The notes beneath the pieces were generated by a model. The model worked only from the letters and a program-made list of their open reading frames with translations, was not told where the DNA came from and ran no database searches. 64,000 bases of DNA, taken from positions 434,001-498,000 of the forward strand of contig NZ_NNRI01000022.1 in NCBI RefSeq assembly GCF_002270415.1, read 5' to 3'. Numbering within the stretch: the first letter of the stretch is position 1; each line of letters opens with the position of its first letter. The position numbers and the translations under genes were made by a program. Below are positions 49,456-57,169 of this stretch, piece after piece. This stretch comes from Mesorhizobium sophorae (GTDB taxonomy: Bacteria > Pseudomonadota > Alphaproteobacteria > Rhizobiales > Rhizobiaceae).

Positions 49456-50430
49456 ATGACCACCAAGCACGCGCCCGTTCTCATCATCGGTTCCGGCCCC
49501 GCCGGCTATACGGCGGCGGTCTACGCCGCCCGCGCCATGCTGAAGCCGATGCTGGTCGCCGGCCTGCAGCAGGGCGGGCAGCTGATGATCACCACCGATG
49601 TCGAGAACTATCCCGGCTTCGCCGACCCCATCCAGGGTCCGTGGCTGATGGAGCAGATGCTGAAGCAGGCCGAACATGTCGGCACCGACATCATCAACGA
49701 CATCATCACCGAGGTCGACCTCAATGTGCGGCCGTTCCGCGCCAAGGGCGATTCCGGCACCACCTACACCGCCGACGCGCTGATCATCGCCACTGGCGCG
49801 CAGGCCAAATGGCTGGGCATTCCGACCGAACAAACCTTCATGGGCTTCGGCGTGTCGGCCTGCGCCACCTGCGACGGCTTCTTCTACCGCGGCAAGGATG
49901 TCGCTGTTGTCGGCGGCGGCAATTCGGCGGTGGAAGAGGCACTCTACCTGTCGAACCTCGCCAAGAGTGTGACGGTCATCCATAGGCGCAGCGATTTCCG
50001 CGCCGAGCGCATCCTGCGCGAGCGGCTCCTGAAGAAGGGCAATGTCCGTATCATCTGGGACACGATCGTCGACGAGATCACCGGCCGTCCCGGCAAGGCG
50101 CCGCTGCCGCCTTCGGTCGAAGGGCTGAAGCTCAAGCATGCGGTGACCGGCCAGGAAACACATCTCAAGGTCGACGGCGTGTTCGTGGCCATCGGCCACG
50201 CGCCGGCGGTCGAATTGTTTGCCGGCAAGCTGAAGCAGAAGCCGAACGGCTATCTGTGGACGGCGCCGGATTCGACCCGCACCGACGTTCCCGGCGTGTT
50301 TGCGGCGGGTGACGTGACCGACGACATCTACCGCCAGGCGGTGACCGCAGCGGGGCTCGGCTGCATGGCTGCACTCGAGGCGGAGAAGTATCTGGCCGGC
50401 ATCGAAGTGCACCGTGAAGCGGCGGAATAA
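49456..50430 (+). CDS. trxB: Thioredoxin reductase
   Basis: The 324-residue flavoenzyme has the FAD loop GSGPAGYTAAVYAARA (residues 12-27), the redox dicysteine SACATCDGFFY (C-A-T-C) near residue 140, the NADPH loop GGGNSAVEEALYLSNLA, and TDVPGVFAAGDVTDDIYRQAV at the C-terminal FAD site. It transfers electrons from NADPH to thioredoxin. The start at 49456 is preferred because AGAGG precedes it and MTTKHAPVLIIGSG is the normal N-terminus; the frame extends 105 bases upstream. The LysR gene downstream is the conserved lsrB/vtlR partner in Rhizobiales. Confidence 0.94.
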   Translation: MTTKHAPVLIIGSGPAGYTAAVYAARAMLKPMLVAGLQQGGQLMITTDVENYPGFADPIQGPWLMEQMLKQAEHVGTDIINDIITEVDLNVRPFRAKGDSGTTYTADALIIATGAQAKWLGIPTEQTFMGFGVSACATCDGFFYRGKDVAVVGGGNSAVEEALYLSNLAKSVTVIHRRSDFRAERILRERLLKKGNVRIIWDTIVDEITGRPGKAPLPPSVEGLKLKHAVTGQETHLKVDGVFVAIGHAPAVELFAGKLKQKPNGYLWTAPDSTRTDVPGVFAAGDVTDDIYRQAVTAAGLGCMAALEAEKYLAGIEVHREAAE

Positions 50431-50509
50431 AGAGTTCAGAAGGCGACTTAGAAACGCCGTGTAAAAGCCTGATTTTTCATTCAGACGCCAAAACAGAACG
50501 AGGGGTAGC

Positions 50510-51406
50510 ATGGCGTTGGACTGGGACAAGCTACGCGTGTTTCACGCTGCGGCGGAGGCAGGGTCGTTTACCCATGCGGCCGAGACATTGCATCTGTCGC
50601 AATCGGCGATCTCGCGGCAGGTCAGCGCGCTCGAACATGATGTCGGCGTGCCGCTGTTCAACCGCCATGCCCGCGGGCTGGTGCTGACCGAGCAGGGCGA
50701 AATGCTGTTCCGCACGGCGCATGACGTGCTGATGAAGCTCGAAACCATCAAGTCGCGGCTGACCGAGACCAAGGATCGCCCCTCCGGCGTGCTCAGGGTG
50801 ACGACCACCGTCGGGCTGGGCGCCGGTTGGCTGACCGAGCGGGTGCAGGAGTTCATAGAGCTCTATCCCGAAATCAGCCTGCAGCTGATCCTCGCCAACG
50901 AGGAACTCGACCTCACCATGCGCCAGGCAGATTGCGCCATCCGGCTGCGCCAGCCGCAGCAGCCGGACTTGATCCAGCGCCGCCTGTTCACCGTACACTT
51001 CCACCTCTATGCCTCGCCCACCTATGTCGCCAAGCACGGCAAGCCGGCTTCGGTGGCCGAGCTGAAGAGCCATCGCATCGTCACCTTCGGCGTGCCGGTG
51101 CCGTCGCATCTGTCGGAACTGAACTGGCTGGAAACGATTGGCGATTTCGAAGGCGGACAAAGGGTGCCGACGTTGCAGATCAATGACATATTGTCGATCA
51201 AGCGCGCGGTGCAGGGCGGCGCCGGCATCGCCATGCTGCCCGACTATGTGATCAACAAGGATTCCGACCTGGTGCAATTGCTGCCGGAGACCGAGGTGCC
51301 GTCATTCGACACCTATTTCGCTTATCCGGACGCGATGAAGAACCAGGCCAAGCTGCATGTCTTTCGCGATTTCATCATCGCCAAGGCGCGTAGCTGGTCT
51401 TTCTGA
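50510..51406 (+). CDS. lsrB: LysR-family regulator, LsrB/VtlR type
   Basis: The 298-residue protein begins MALDWDKLRVFHAAAEAGSF, with the LysR helix-turn-helix in THAAETLHLSQSAISRQVSALE and a periplasmic-binding-like effector domain from ~residue 90 (VLRVTTTVGLGAGWLTER, IRLRQPQQPDLIQRRLF, SIKRAVQGGAGIAMLPDYVI). Downstream placement after trxB and the overall sequence fit LsrB of Sinorhizobium and VtlR of Brucella/Agrobacterium, regulators needed for host interaction, oxidative stress, and activation of AbcR-type sRNAs. A candidate AbcR RNA with a LysR-type dyad lies 0.75 kb downstream. The symbol rests on family recognition and synteny. Confidence 0.85.
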   Translation: MALDWDKLRVFHAAAEAGSFTHAAETLHLSQSAISRQVSALEHDVGVPLFNRHARGLVLTEQGEMLFRTAHDVLMKLETIKSRLTETKDRPSGVLRVTTTVGLGAGWLTERVQEFIELYPEISLQLILANEELDLTMRQADCAIRLRQPQQPDLIQRRLFTVHFHLYASPTYVAKHGKPASVAELKSHRIVTFGVPVPSHLSELNWLETIGDFEGGQRVPTLQINDILSIKRAVQGGAGIAMLPDYVINKDSDLVQLLPETEVPSFDTYFAYPDAMKNQAKLHVFRDFIIAKARSWSF

Positions 51407-51451
51407 TCCACCCCTGGCGTCCGACTTTCTGGTCTTCATCCAGTTCTAGAA

Positions 51452-51949
51452 TCACCCCCGCCAGGGCGTCAGCCGCGGCAGCCAGGCGGGCACGGCGCGG
51501 CGATAGATTTCGTACTGCGCGCCGTAGCGGCGGGCCAGTGTCGGCTCCTCGTAGAGCCGGACGAACGACACCATGGCGATCGCGCCGATGGTCGCGTAGG
51601 CGGCAAGCGTCAAACTCGAGAACAGCAGCGCCTGGCCGAGGATGATCGACAGCACCGCGACATACATCGGGTTGCGGACATGGCGGTAGATGCCGCCGAT
51701 CACCAGTCTCTCGGTCGGTGCAACCGGAGCGGGCGTGCCCAGCCCCTCGAGCGCAAAGCGGCCGAAGGCATGCAGCAGTGCAGCGATCGCGGTGACGATC
51801 AGGAGCCCGCCAACAGGCACAAAGCCCGGCAGGCTCGACCATGGCAAGCCCCAGCGATCGGTCAACAGCCAGGGCACCAGCCCGGCAACCACGCCGGGCG
51901 CGGCGATGAAGAATGCCGCGCATCCGGCGATCGCCGAAAACGTCCGCAT
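51452..51949 (-). CDS. Isoprenylcysteine carboxyl methyltransferase-family membrane protein
   Basis: The 165-residue integral membrane protein has four to five helices and the PEMT/ICMT C-terminal signature GGIYRHVRNPMYVAVLSIILG, followed by EEPTLARRYGAQYEIYRRAVP, which form the SAM- and substrate-binding site of this family. Prokaryotic members methylate unknown small or membrane substrates. GGGAGGAAGC precedes the ATG at 51949; an upstream extension of the frame has no such site. It converges on lsrB and is divergent from the candidate small RNA. Confidence 0.83.
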   Translation of the reverse strand: MRTFSAIAGCAAFFIAAPGVVAGLVPWLLTDRWGLPWSSLPGFVPVGGLLIVTAIAALLHAFGRFALEGLGTPAPVAPTERLVIGGIYRHVRNPMYVAVLSIILGQALLFSSLTLAAYATIGAIAMVSFVRLYEEPTLARRYGAQYEIYRRAVPAWLPRLTPWRG

Positions 51950-52147
51950 TGGGTGCTTCCTCCCTGACTGCCTGATAAATGAACGGCTGCTGCCTGCTTC
52001 CACATCATTGCGCGGTTTTGGCATTTGGGCACAGAAATCGATCGCGATTGGCGATTCTGTAGTGAGAATCGCGCCTCCGTACACTCCGTTTTGCTGATTT
52101 TGCTGGTCCTATAGGTCTCGGATATGGGTTAGACCACAGCCTGCGTC
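51950..52147. other. Upstream part of intergenic region before the small RNA
   Basis: About 200 bases between the methyltransferase start and the LysR-type dyad. The leftward gene's promoter must lie here but I cannot fix its boxes. No additional gene is seen; the open frames are extensions of the methyltransferase frame. Confidence 0.4.
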
Positions 52148-52170
52148 TTTTTGCATGCGTGTGTTGCAAA
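52148..52170 (+). promoter_or_regulatory. LysR-type operator dyad upstream of small RNA
   Basis: TTTTGCA-N9-TGCAAAA is a perfect seven-base inverted repeat. Relative to an inferred RNA start near 52215 it spans about -67 to -45, exactly where LysR activators bind. The adjacent lsrB is the obvious candidate regulator. Confidence 0.62.
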
Positions 52171-52202
52171 ATAGATGCTTGTTTCTTGGGCATGATGAGC
52201 AC

Positions 52203-52208
52203 ATATAT
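52203..52208 (+). promoter_or_regulatory. Candidate -10 box of the small RNA
   Basis: TATATA lies about seven bases before the inferred RNA start. Only a poor -35 (TTGTTT, 19 bases upstream) is present, in keeping with an activator-dependent promoter. Confidence 0.5.
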
Positions 52209-52214
52209 AGATCA

Positions 52215-52328
52215 TCTCCTGGGCGCGTTCTCCTCCCATTAGCGCCCTAGAGTGTTCCCCTCTGGAGGTTAGCCTTAACAGGCACTTCCAATCAAACTCA
52301 GCCGGATCTTCGTTGATCCGGCTTTTTT
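52215..52328 (+). ncRNA. abcR: Candidate AbcR (alpha-r15) family trans-acting small RNA
   Basis: About 114 bases without a reading frame. The first stem-loop pairs GGGCGC (52220-52225) with GCGCCC (52241-52246) and exposes TTCTCCTCCC in its 15-base loop, an anti-Shine-Dalgarno sequence. A second C-rich single-stranded element, TTCCCCTC, follows near 52254-52261. The RNA ends with GCCGGATC-TTCGTT-GATCCGGC and TTTTTT, a textbook terminator. Size, the two anti-Shine-Dalgarno motifs and the terminator match AbcR1/2 RNAs of Rhizobiales, which bind Hfq and silence ABC-transporter mRNAs. The 5' end is inferred; the family call is from memory of the motif pattern. Confidence 0.72.
52300..52328 (+). 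terminator. Rho-independent terminator of the small RNA
   Basis: GCCGGATC and GATCCGGC pair over a six-base loop TTCGTT and are followed by six T. Confidence 0.92.
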
Positions 52329-52596
52329 GTTGCCCGAGCCCTGCCGGAGCAACTCGAAAATTCATCAGAATTGCCACGTAACAGTGACATGTAACCTCAG
52401 GTAACATGACATGGACGCCCGACACGTGCTATCCACACCATAGGACGCGGTGTGGTCGTGCGGGAGATGGGGGCATCACTCGAACGGCCCGGGCTCAGGC
52501 GGCTACCGCGTCCGAACCATTTTCGCTGCCGAAGCTCGGCGGCGCCAGATGCGGCGGACCTTCCGTTTTGCCTCCTGGGAAACGGTCCGCGAATAT

Positions 52597-52632
52597 AACG
52601 ACGTCCGGTCCCCGCCGGGCGTCGTTTTCATT
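52597..52632 (+). terminator. Probable rho-independent terminator, rightward
   Basis: AACGACG pairs with CGTCGTT around an inner CCGG/CCGG stem and is followed by TTCATTT. It has no annotated gene on its strand, so it may end an unrecognised short transcript. Confidence 0.55.
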
Positions 52633-52637
52633 TGGCC

Positions 52638-52661
52638 CCCCTCGAACCGGGGTTCGAGGGG
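52638..52661 (-). other. 11-bp perfect hairpin at the 3' end of the EF-G-like gene
   Basis: CCCCTCGAACC and GGTTCGAGGGG are separated by two bases, ten bases beyond the stop of the leftward gene. There is no T run on that strand, so it is better read as a 3' stabilising structure than as an intrinsic terminator. Confidence 0.6.
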
Positions 52662-52670
52662 AAGACCGAA

Positions 52671-54722
52671 TCAGGCAGCCTTGCCGTTGGCATTCATCGC
52701 TTCGTCGGCGAGACGCCCGGTGAGTTCGGCCATGTGGTCGAAGACGGCGCGGTAGCTGGCGACGCCAGCGGTCGCCGAGCGCAACTCGATGATCAGGTCG
52801 CCGATCTCGGCCTGCGGCATGGTCGCCTCGACAACATCCCATCCCGGCCAGGCAGGCCGCGCATCATAGCCGAGGATCTGGCCGCGCCGCTGCGGGATGA
52901 GCGCGATGATCTTCGAGGTCGCGTCGGAGGGCGTGACGATCTCGACCTTCATCACCGGTTCCAGAAGCACCGGCGAGCAGGCGGCCATGCCTTCCTTCAT
53001 CGCCAGTCTGGCCGCCATCTGGAAGGCCATGTCGGAGGAATCAACCGCGTGGTAGGAGCCGTCCGAGAGGTTGACGGCGACATCGACGACGGGAAAGCCG
53101 AGCGGCCCCGACTTCAGATAGTCGCGCACGCCAGTCTCGACCGACTGGATATAGGTCTTCGGCACGACGCCGCCGGTGATGGTGTCGGTGAACTGGAAGC
53201 CGGAGCCGCGCGGCAGCGGCTTGATCTCGATCACCACGTCGCCGAACTGGCCATGGCCGCCCGACTGTTTCTTGTGCCGGCCGCGCTGCTGCGCCGATTT
53301 GCGGATCGTCTCGCGATAGGGCACCGCCGGCGCATGACCTTCGACCGGGATCTGGTTCTTGCCTTCCAGCCGCTCGCGCACGACACGCAGATGCATCTCG
53401 CCATGGCCCGACAGCACGGTCTCGGCCGAGTCCTGGTTGTGGCGCAGGCTGAGCGAGGGGTCTTCCTCCGCCAGGCGCTGGATGGCGGCCGACATCTTCA
53501 CTTCGTCCTTGCGCTCCTTGGGGCGCAGCGCGAAAGCGAAGACCGGCTGCGGCGGCTCGAACTCAAGCAGCGGCTTGATGCCGCCCTTGGCCGAACTCAG
53601 CGTCTGGCCGGTCTTGACCTCATCCAGCTTGCCCAGCGCCACCGTGTCGCCGGCCTTGGCGATGGTGAGCTTGAACTGATCCTTGCCGAGCATTCGGTAG
53701 ATGCCGGAAACCTTCGCCGTGTTGCCGCCGGGCAGCCAGAGTTCGGAGCCGTCGACGACCTGGCCTGACAGGATGCGCGACACCGACAGCTTGCCGCCAT
53801 GCGGCGTGTGGATGGTCTTCATCACCTGAGCCACTGTGGCCGCGCCGTCGGGGGCGCCCAGCCGCTTGCGGGTCGCCTCGATGTCCGGCGCGTCGTGGCG
53901 GATCGCCTTCAAGAGGCGCAGCACGCCATTGCCTTTCTCGGCTGTGCCGATCAGCACCGGCGTCACCGCGCCATCGCGCAGATCGGCGGCGAGGTCGTCG
54001 AAGATGGCGTCCTTGGGCGGCTCGATCTCCTCGAGCAGTTGTTCCATCAGTTGGTCGTCATGATCGGCCAGCGTCTCCAGCATGGAGAAGCGCGCCTCCA
54101 GTTCGCGCGCCTTGTCATCGCCAGGTATTTCGGCCACTTCGCTTTCGGCATATTCGCGATAGATGTAAGCGCGCTCCAGCGCCAGATCGATCGAGCCGAT
54201 GACGACGCCATCCTTGCGCAGCGGAATCTGGCGCAGCAGCAGCGGCACGGCGCTGGCCGGCTGCAGCATCTTCAGGGTGTCGCGCACGCCGGCGATTGCC
54301 TTGTCGACCTTGTTGAGGAACAGGATGCGCGGCACGCCGAGATCGTCGAGCCTGCGCATGATCAGCTGCAGGGCAGGGATCTTCTTTTCGTCGGCCTCGG
54401 CAACGACCACAGCGAGGTCGCAGGCGGCCAGCACCGGCTCGGCCTCGAAGGAGAATTCGATGGAGCCGGGACAATCGACGAAAGTAAGCTGCTCGCCCAT
54501 GAATTCGGTGGTGGCGAAGGTCGCCTCGACGCTCATCGCGTGGGCCCGCGCCTCTGGCGAATGATCTGAAACGGTGTTGCCTGATGAGACGGGGTTTTGT
54601 CGGGGGATTGAGCCCGTGCGGGCCAGTATGGCTTCGAGAAGTGTCGTCTTACCGCTGGCGAAGGGACCGATTATGGCAATGCATTTCGGTCCCGTGCGTC
54701 GTCCTCCGGCGCGAGTACCCAT
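52671..54722 (-). CDS. Elongation factor G-like GTPase (paralogue)
   Basis: The 683-residue protein has all EF-G domains in order but unusual GTPase motifs: G1 is GPFASGKT (canonical GHVDAGKT), G3 is DCPGS instead of D-T-P-G-H, and G4 is NKVD. The switch-II His that positions the hydrolytic water is therefore Ser. Domains II-V continue to residue ~675 (GGKLSVSRILSGQVVDGSEL, LSGHGEMHLRVVRERL, GQFGDVVIEIKPLPRGSGF, GQILGYDARPAWPGW). GGAGG precedes the ATG. Canonical fusA normally sits with tufA and rpsL, absent here, so this is a specialised paralogue (EF-G2 type), possibly for ribosome release or stress. Confidence 0.88.
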   Translation of the reverse strand: MGTRAGGRRTGPKCIAIIGPFASGKTTLLEAILARTGSIPRQNPVSSGNTVSDHSPEARAHAMSVEATFATTEFMGEQLTFVDCPGSIEFSFEAEPVLAACDLAVVVAEADEKKIPALQLIMRRLDDLGVPRILFLNKVDKAIAGVRDTLKMLQPASAVPLLLRQIPLRKDGVVIGSIDLALERAYIYREYAESEVAEIPGDDKARELEARFSMLETLADHDDQLMEQLLEEIEPPKDAIFDDLAADLRDGAVTPVLIGTAEKGNGVLRLLKAIRHDAPDIEATRKRLGAPDGAATVAQVMKTIHTPHGGKLSVSRILSGQVVDGSELWLPGGNTAKVSGIYRMLGKDQFKLTIAKAGDTVALGKLDEVKTGQTLSSAKGGIKPLLEFEPPQPVFAFALRPKERKDEVKMSAAIQRLAEEDPSLSLRHNQDSAETVLSGHGEMHLRVVRERLEGKNQIPVEGHAPAVPYRETIRKSAQQRGRHKKQSGGHGQFGDVVIEIKPLPRGSGFQFTDTITGGVVPKTYIQSVETGVRDYLKSGPLGFPVVDVAVNLSDGSYHAVDSSDMAFQMAARLAMKEGMAACSPVLLEPVMKVEIVTPSDATSKIIALIPQRRGQILGYDARPAWPGWDVVEATMPQAEIGDLIIELRSATAGVASYRAVFDHMAELTGRLADEAMNANGKAA

Positions 54723-54917
54723 GACTGACCTCCACTCAGGCGTTTCCCGTAGGACCGACTGGCATGCATGGTTCAGGCTTGGTCAATCGGTCCTGAGCGG
54801 CGGCCGGCCTGTTCGACCGTCGCGGGCGGGGTTCTTTTGGTTTGGCCACCTGCCCGAAGCCATCGTCCCACTTGTTTGCCGGCAGGGCAAGAAAAATAGA
54901 AATTCTTCGGTGTGGCC

Positions 54918-56447
54918 TCAGGCGCTCAGCGCCAGCGGCTCGGCATGGACGGCATGCAACGGACCAAGCTTGTCGCGCGGCGCCGGCCGGCCGAAGAAAT
55001 AGCCCTGGAAACGATTGCAGCCGGCGGCCTTGACCAGGGCGAATTCCTCTTGCGTCTCGACGCCCTCGGCGACGATGGTGACGTCCTGGATGCGTGCGAT
55101 CTGGGCGAGCGCCGAAACGAAAATCTGCGCCACCTGGTCATGGGCGAGGCTGCGGATGTAGGAGCGGTCGATCTTGATGCTGTCTATCGGCAAGGTCTTC
55201 AGATAGTTGAAGCCGCAATGGCCGGTGCCGAAGTCGTCGAGCGCGATGTGGAAGCCGAGGCCGCGCAACGCTTCGAGGCGTCGCAGGATTTCGGGCGTGG
55301 CGGCGGTCGCCACCGTCTCGGTGATCTCGATGACGAATTGCGCGGCGCAACGGCCGGTTTCCTTCAGCACGCGATCGCACATGGTGACGATCTCGTCACG
55401 CTTCAGCTGTTCGCCGGAGACGTTGATCGATATGCGGCGTCCCGGGAAATGGCTGATATCGGCGCAGGCCCGCTTGAACACCCACTCGCCGAGCATGTCG
55501 ATCAGGGTCGAGCGTTCGGCGATCGGAATGAACTCGGCCGGCGAGATCAGACCACGAACCGGGTGGCGCCAGCGGATCAGCCCTTCGAAGCCACAGGTGG
55601 AACTGTCCGGATTGACGATCGGCTGGTAGTGCAGCTCGAGTTCGCCGAGATAGACCGCCGCGCGCAACTCCCGCTCGACCAGGCGACGATAGCGCTTGTC
55701 GGACAGCATCTCCTCGTCGAACACGGTGACGCGGCCACGACCCGCCGCCTTGCTTTCATAGAGCGCCAGGTCGGCGACCAGCATCAGTTCCGTCGTGTTT
55801 GAGGCATGTGCCGGCGCCAGCGCCAGGCCGACGGAAATGGAGAGCGGGATGGTCTTGCCCTCATGCGATTTCCCGGCCCGCATGGCATCCAGCAAGCGCC
55901 TGACTTTCTTGTTGATGATGGCGAGATCGTTGTGCGGGACGATGACGCCGAATTCGTCGCCGCCGAGCCGTCCGACCATGCCTCCGGCAAAGATGCGCTC
56001 GGCGGTCTTGACCAGATGTGCCAGAGCGAGGTCGCCGAACTGATGTCCGAACGTGTCGTTGAGCTGCTTGAAGTGATCGACGTCGATCAACAGCAAGGTC
56101 GCATCGCGCCGGTCGCGCATGCTGCCGAGACTGTCGTGCAGCGCTTCGAGGAAATAGCGGCGGGTCATCGCCCCGGTCATCGCGTCCCTGGTCAGGAAAT
56201 GATGCTTTTCCGCCTCTGCGGCGGCGGCCGACCGCAAGCGATGGACGACGCTGCTGCGCATATACATCAGGGCCAGCAGGGCCAGGCTGGTGGCGAGGAT
56301 CGAGATAGCGAAGGCGTTGCTGGACGGCTGGTCTCGCGAAAGGTCGACCGCGCCAAGCACCGCGGCGCCGATGCTGATCAGAAGCAGCAACTGGATGCCG
56401 CGGTAGATCCGGCCGCTGTGATCCTTGATCGTCGCCAATATGCTCAT
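54918..56447 (-). CDS. Membrane-bound GGDEF-EAL protein (cyclic di-GMP turnover)
   Basis: The 509-residue protein has two N-terminal helices (~18-35 and ~47-62), a GGDEF domain (~85-240) with DVDHFKQLNDTFGHQFGD and an intact GRLGGDEFG, and an EAL domain (~255-495). EAL landmarks are FEGLIRWRHP (E-G-L variant), INVSGEQL, VIEITETVA, LDDFGTGHCGFNYL, IKIDRSYI, AEGVETQEE and FQGYFFGRP, so metal and catalytic residues are present. No R-x-x-D inhibitory site precedes GGDEF. Both synthesis and hydrolysis of cyclic di-GMP are possible in sequence terms. It is monocistronic. Confidence 0.9.
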   Translation of the reverse strand: MSILATIKDHSGRIYRGIQLLLLISIGAAVLGAVDLSRDQPSSNAFAISILATSLALLALMYMRSSVVHRLRSAAAAEAEKHHFLTRDAMTGAMTRRYFLEALHDSLGSMRDRRDATLLLIDVDHFKQLNDTFGHQFGDLALAHLVKTAERIFAGGMVGRLGGDEFGVIVPHNDLAIINKKVRRLLDAMRAGKSHEGKTIPLSISVGLALAPAHASNTTELMLVADLALYESKAAGRGRVTVFDEEMLSDKRYRRLVERELRAAVYLGELELHYQPIVNPDSSTCGFEGLIRWRHPVRGLISPAEFIPIAERSTLIDMLGEWVFKRACADISHFPGRRISINVSGEQLKRDEIVTMCDRVLKETGRCAAQFVIEITETVATAATPEILRRLEALRGLGFHIALDDFGTGHCGFNYLKTLPIDSIKIDRSYIRSLAHDQVAQIFVSALAQIARIQDVTIVAEGVETQEEFALVKAAGCNRFQGYFFGRPAPRDKLGPLHAVHAEPLALSA

Positions 56448-56692
56448 CTCATCGCCCCTTGAAATGCGGGCTCAGGGCTAGTGAGCAGCTGTTAAGAAGA
56501 CATTGAATTCGCCATCGTTCGGTGCCGCGACACGGTGCGGGGAGCGTTCATGGTTAAGGAGAAAAAATCGGTCTTGCGGCGGTGCGCGAAACGGCCGGTT
56601 GCGCCTGGGATGATATCGGCCGACAATGGATCTTGCGCCAATGTCCGGCGGCGTTTGTCGCCATCACCTCACCAAGTTCCAGGGTTTCCACG

Positions 56693-57088
56693 ATGAAGAT
56701 CATTGCTTGCGGCAGCGTGCCGACCATCATAGCGCCGGAGAAGTACTTCACCGGCCGCGTGTTGCAGACGCCGATCATCGAGAAGGAGGCGCCGGCGCGG
56801 CTGCGGGCCACGCTGGTCAGCTTCGAGCCGGGCGCGCGCACCCACTGGCACACGCATCCGCTCGGCCAGACACTCTATGTCACCTCAGGCGCAGGCCTTG
56901 CCCAGACATGGGGCGAGCCGGTCCAGGAGATCAGGGCCGGCGACGTGATCTCGTTCGGACCTGGCGAAAAGCACTGGCACGGTGCGGCGCCGAAATCGGC
57001 GATGACGCATATCGCCATGCAGGAGGCGCTCGACGGTGTCCATGCCGACTGGTTGGAAGAGGTGACGTCAGTCCAATATGGCGGCTGA
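56693..57088 (+). CDS. Cupin-domain protein
   Basis: The 131-residue single cupin has motif 1 in RTHWHTHPLGQTLYVTSGAG (three His plus the following residues, with Gln in the usual Glu position) and motif 2 in IRAGDVISFGPGEKHWHGAA (P-G-x-x-H). The metal-binding His set is complete. Relatives are annotated as quercetin-dioxygenase-like or carboxymuconolactone-associated cupins, and the reaction is unknown. An ATG at 56693 gives the normal family start MKIIACGSVP; the upstream extension is not cupin-like. A bidirectional terminator lies between it and the convergent aminotransferase. Confidence 0.85.
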   Translation: MKIIACGSVPTIIAPEKYFTGRVLQTPIIEKEAPARLRATLVSFEPGARTHWHTHPLGQTLYVTSGAGLAQTWGEPVQEIRAGDVISFGPGEKHWHGAAPKSAMTHIAMQEALDGVHADWLEEVTSVQYGG

Positions 57089-57123
57089 GTGCCGAGCCGG
57101 TGAGGAGGCGTCGTTGCCAATAA

Positions 57124-57149
57124 AAAACCCGGCGGTGAAGCCGGGTTTT
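57124..57149. terminator. Bidirectional terminator between cupin and aminotransferase genes
   Basis: AAAACCCGGC and GCCGGGTTTT pair over GGTGAA. There is a T run on the + strand and TTTTTTATT on the - strand, so both converging genes can use it. Confidence 0.9.
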
Positions 57150-57169
57150 CAGTTTCAAGACTGGCCTGA

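Larger units (their letters stand above)
52329..52670. other. Structured intergenic region after the small RNA
   Basis: No protein gene is supported. Three strong hairpins lie in a row: GCGGACC...GGTCCGC (about 52551-52590, loop with CCTCC), AACGACG/CGTCGTT followed by TTCATTT (52597-52632), and CCCCTCGAACC/GGTTCGAGGGG (52638-52661). The last is placed as a 3' structure of the leftward EF-G-like gene. GTAAC occurs three times at 52378-52405. A second short RNA ending at ~52630 is possible, but no promoter is clear. Confidence 0.5.

Noticed and set aside
52406..52755. Rightward frames of about 100 codons before the EF-G-like gene
   Set aside because: They run through hairpins and a terminator and show no protein-like conservation or ribosome site.
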